The notes under the pieces are model-generated. The model searched no databases. It worked only from the letters and a program-made list of their open reading frames with translations, and had not been told where the DNA came from. The position numbers and the translations under genes are program-made. Below, piece after piece: positions 62,275-64,000 of a stretch of 64,000 bases of DNA (its first letter is position 1; the number at the start of each line of letters is the position of its first letter). The stretch covers positions 4,389,580 to 4,453,579 of the forward strand of contig OY720344.1 in assembly GCA_963082975.1 (NCBI GenBank), given 5' to 3'. The stretch comes from Labia minor (taxonomy: Eukaryota; Arthropoda; Insecta; Dermaptera; Spongiphoridae).

Positions 62275-62425
62275 GCATGTTCAAAAGAAAAGGTGAATTT
62301 TGAATTTTCACTGGCTGTGTACATTCGATTATAGTATTTTTATATTATATTGGCATTATCAACCATATATCGGATTAGTTGTTTATTTTTGACAACTGAA
62401 AAAAGTTATTCGCCTTTTTGTGTAA
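62275..62425 (+). mobile_element. Truncated mariner derivative (24395 family)
   Basis: GTTCAAAAGAAAAGGTGAAT then TTTGAATTTT, TGTACATTCGATTAT and GTTTATTTTTGACAACTGAA match the left half of the 24395 element; the right TIR is absent and HINE-1 sequence follows. Confidence 0.7.
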
Positions 62426-62428
62426 TCT

Positions 62429-62766
62429 TCGTTTTGATTTTTTTCCTGACCGTAAAAATAAAGATATATGTTTGATAATTTTTCACATGGTTAAAAATTG
62501 TATAAAACTGCTATATATAGAATTTCAGCTTGATAGAATCGCTGAAAGTACCAGAATTAATTTTTTAACACTGCAAATCTCACGCGCCATCACGTGACGT
62601 GGTACCATCAACAAAGAGTGAAACATGCGCTGGTTTAATAAATAAATAATTAATTATTAATTTTAATTTATAATTTATAATTAATTAAATTTAATTTAAA
62701 TATAATATATTATGTTAATTAATCCAATTCTCAAATTGCGAGATAGTCGAGTGGAGACACTCCAGC
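62429..62766 (+). mobile_element. HINE-1 (Helentron-like), 5'-truncated
   Basis: Starts at CGTTTTGATTTTTTTCC, lacks the microsatellite half, and ends GCGAGATAGTCGAGTGGAGA then CACTCCAGC. Confidence 0.74.
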
Positions 62767-63534
62767 TTTTTTATTTCTTTAAAATGTAATTAATTCCTAT
62801 ATTTCCAAACTTTAATTGATTATTTTGTTTAAATTCATTTTAGATAATTATTTGTTATGTGATAATATTAAAGTTGTTGCATTGTGGCTTGACAACTTAT
62901 CTATCTATCAATCCTTTAGAAAGAGAGAGAGAGAGAGAGAGAAATATATGTATAAATCTTTGTGGTTGACGAGACTACATACAAACTCTGTTAATTTGTT
63001 CTTGTTAATAACTCAAAAGGAATTTCTCTCTCTATTTTCATCCATCCAACTTTATTTTAAAGAAATTTAATTTAGTGCCAAAGTGGCTTGTTAATAACAT
63101 TCAAGCAATCGAAAGTTTAACACACGCCCGAGTGAGAGAAACAGAGAGTGTGGATGGGTGACAGAGATGAGATGAGAGTGTGGTTGAATGAATGGATAGG
63201 ATTAAGGGGGAAGGGAAGGGGGAAGGGAAGGGGGAAGAGAAGAGAAAGAGAGAGAGGATAGTGAATGTGCTATGAACCAGAAAGAGAGAATGAATTTTGT
63301 GTGTGAATGAGATAGAAAATAGTTACAAGAACTGTAGGAGGATTGATTACAAATTAAACCTTCGAATAGAAAGAGATAGAGAAACAAATAAAATTAAATT
63401 TAAATTTTATAAAAAAATTTACAATTTTGCTTTATGATAAATAAAGTGTTAGAAAAATCTAACTTTAATATACCTAAACTTGTTATATAATATAAGTATG
63501 TATTGTAACAAATTTTTCATTTTGCCCGAAGAAA
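62767..63534. other. Intron sequence with purine repeats
   Basis: (GA)n at 62921-62942 and a GGGAAGG-type repeat at 63206-63238. No open frame of note; no further cyclase exon found. Confidence 0.5.
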
Positions 63535-63700
63535 ATTTATTTTCATAACGTTTTTCTCAACTTCGCTTGGCGTCTGTCTCTCTGTCTGTTCGCTCTTTTG
63601 ACAAATTGAAATCGATTTTTTCATCGTCTTTTTATTGAGATTTACTTTTGAAAATTTTTCAATGGGTCCCTAGAAGGTATAGAAAAAATATAATTGAATT
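63535..63700 (+). repeat. Possible third DINE-like family
   Basis: TTTTCTCAACTTCGCTTGG followed by the microsatellite GTCTGTCTCTCTGTCTGTTC and AATTGAAATCGATTTTTTC resembles the 5' microsatellite half of the HINE families, but no 3' hairpin could be placed. Confidence 0.35.
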
Positions 63701-64000
63701 ATAATTAATTAATTGTAATTAATTGGTGATTAATTACTTTTACTCCTTTTGTATTCCTCAGATTAATTTTTTTTCAACGGATTTTGAAACATAAATATTG
63801 ATTTCAGGATAGATTTTCATTTTGAACGTATTTAAAAATATTTCGTAGCATTAAAATTAATGATGAATTCTTATTAATCAGTTGTATCGCCAATGAGGAG
63901 GGGTTTCTTCCCCGCAGATAGTATAGAGAAAATACCTTTTTTTTATACATTGTATATGTCCACGATAGAAAGGAAACAAAACAATAGAATAACCTTTTTT

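Noticed and set aside
1..64000. CRISPR arrays, bacterial operons, rRNA genes
   Set aside because: None found; regularly spaced repeats here are microsatellites or transposon copies, and the genes are spliced.

Overview
The window is AT-rich nuclear DNA from an arthropod, most likely an insect. It has spliced genes with GT/AG introns, an insect-type ionotropic receptor, a natriuretic-peptide-type receptor guanylate cyclase and a very heavy transposon load (mariner, hAT, copia, jockey, an RTE-like LINE, a tRNA-derived SINE, and Helentron/DINE-1-like elements). Genus cannot be fixed from sequence alone. The low GC and the mobile elements would suit, for example, a parasitoid wasp or a hemipteran, but that is a guess.

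Two host genes carry the window. (1) A complete nine-exon ionotropic receptor (IR) gene reads on the + strand from 4342 to 16419, encoding about 643 residues: signal peptide, split ligand-binding domain, M1-pore-M3 block and final M4 helix. All eight introns are phase-compatible. (2) Four exons of a receptor guanylate cyclase (NPR/Gyc32E-like) read on the - strand at 61229-61409, 58316-58407, 24945-25083 and 19418-19499. They encode the membrane-proximal ectodomain and the transmembrane helix, again with compatible phases. Its N-terminal exons must lie beyond 64000. Its kinase-homology and cyclase exons must lie left of position 1 because none is visible in 1-19417. The whole IR gene therefore appears to be nested, antisense, in one cyclase intron.

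Layout. 1-4340: Helentron-like fragments, a possible LTR-element leader relic, an RTE-like LINE relic. 4342-16419: IR gene with mariner, LINE, SINE, hAT and palindromic insertions in its introns. 16570-19310: a full HINE-2 element, a foldback element, a 50-bp mariner miniature. 19418-25083: cyclase TM exon, a 1.38-kb TIR element carrying a CxxC-rich frameshifted gene, a MITE and a mariner miniature. 25084-58315: a 33-kb cyclase intron holding an 8.2-kb hAT (8-bp target duplication GTATAGAA at both ends) that itself contains a young copia element (identical 149-bp LTRs) and a HINE-1; also a hAT-MITE split by HINE-1, nested foldbacks, SINEs, and a recent jockey element with target duplication and poly(A). 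58316-64000: cyclase ectodomain exons, a TIR element with seven 13-mer repeats, more SINE and HINE copies.

The most interesting signals are the nested IR/cyclase arrangement, two non-autonomous rolling-circle families sharing the same architecture (subterminal inverted repeat, TG- or TCTG-rich microsatellite, terminal hairpin), a duplicated about 160-bp sequence with conserved hairpins, and an unidentified ORF crossed by two back-to-back perfect palindromes. All coordinates and splice sites were read by eye; no searches were run.
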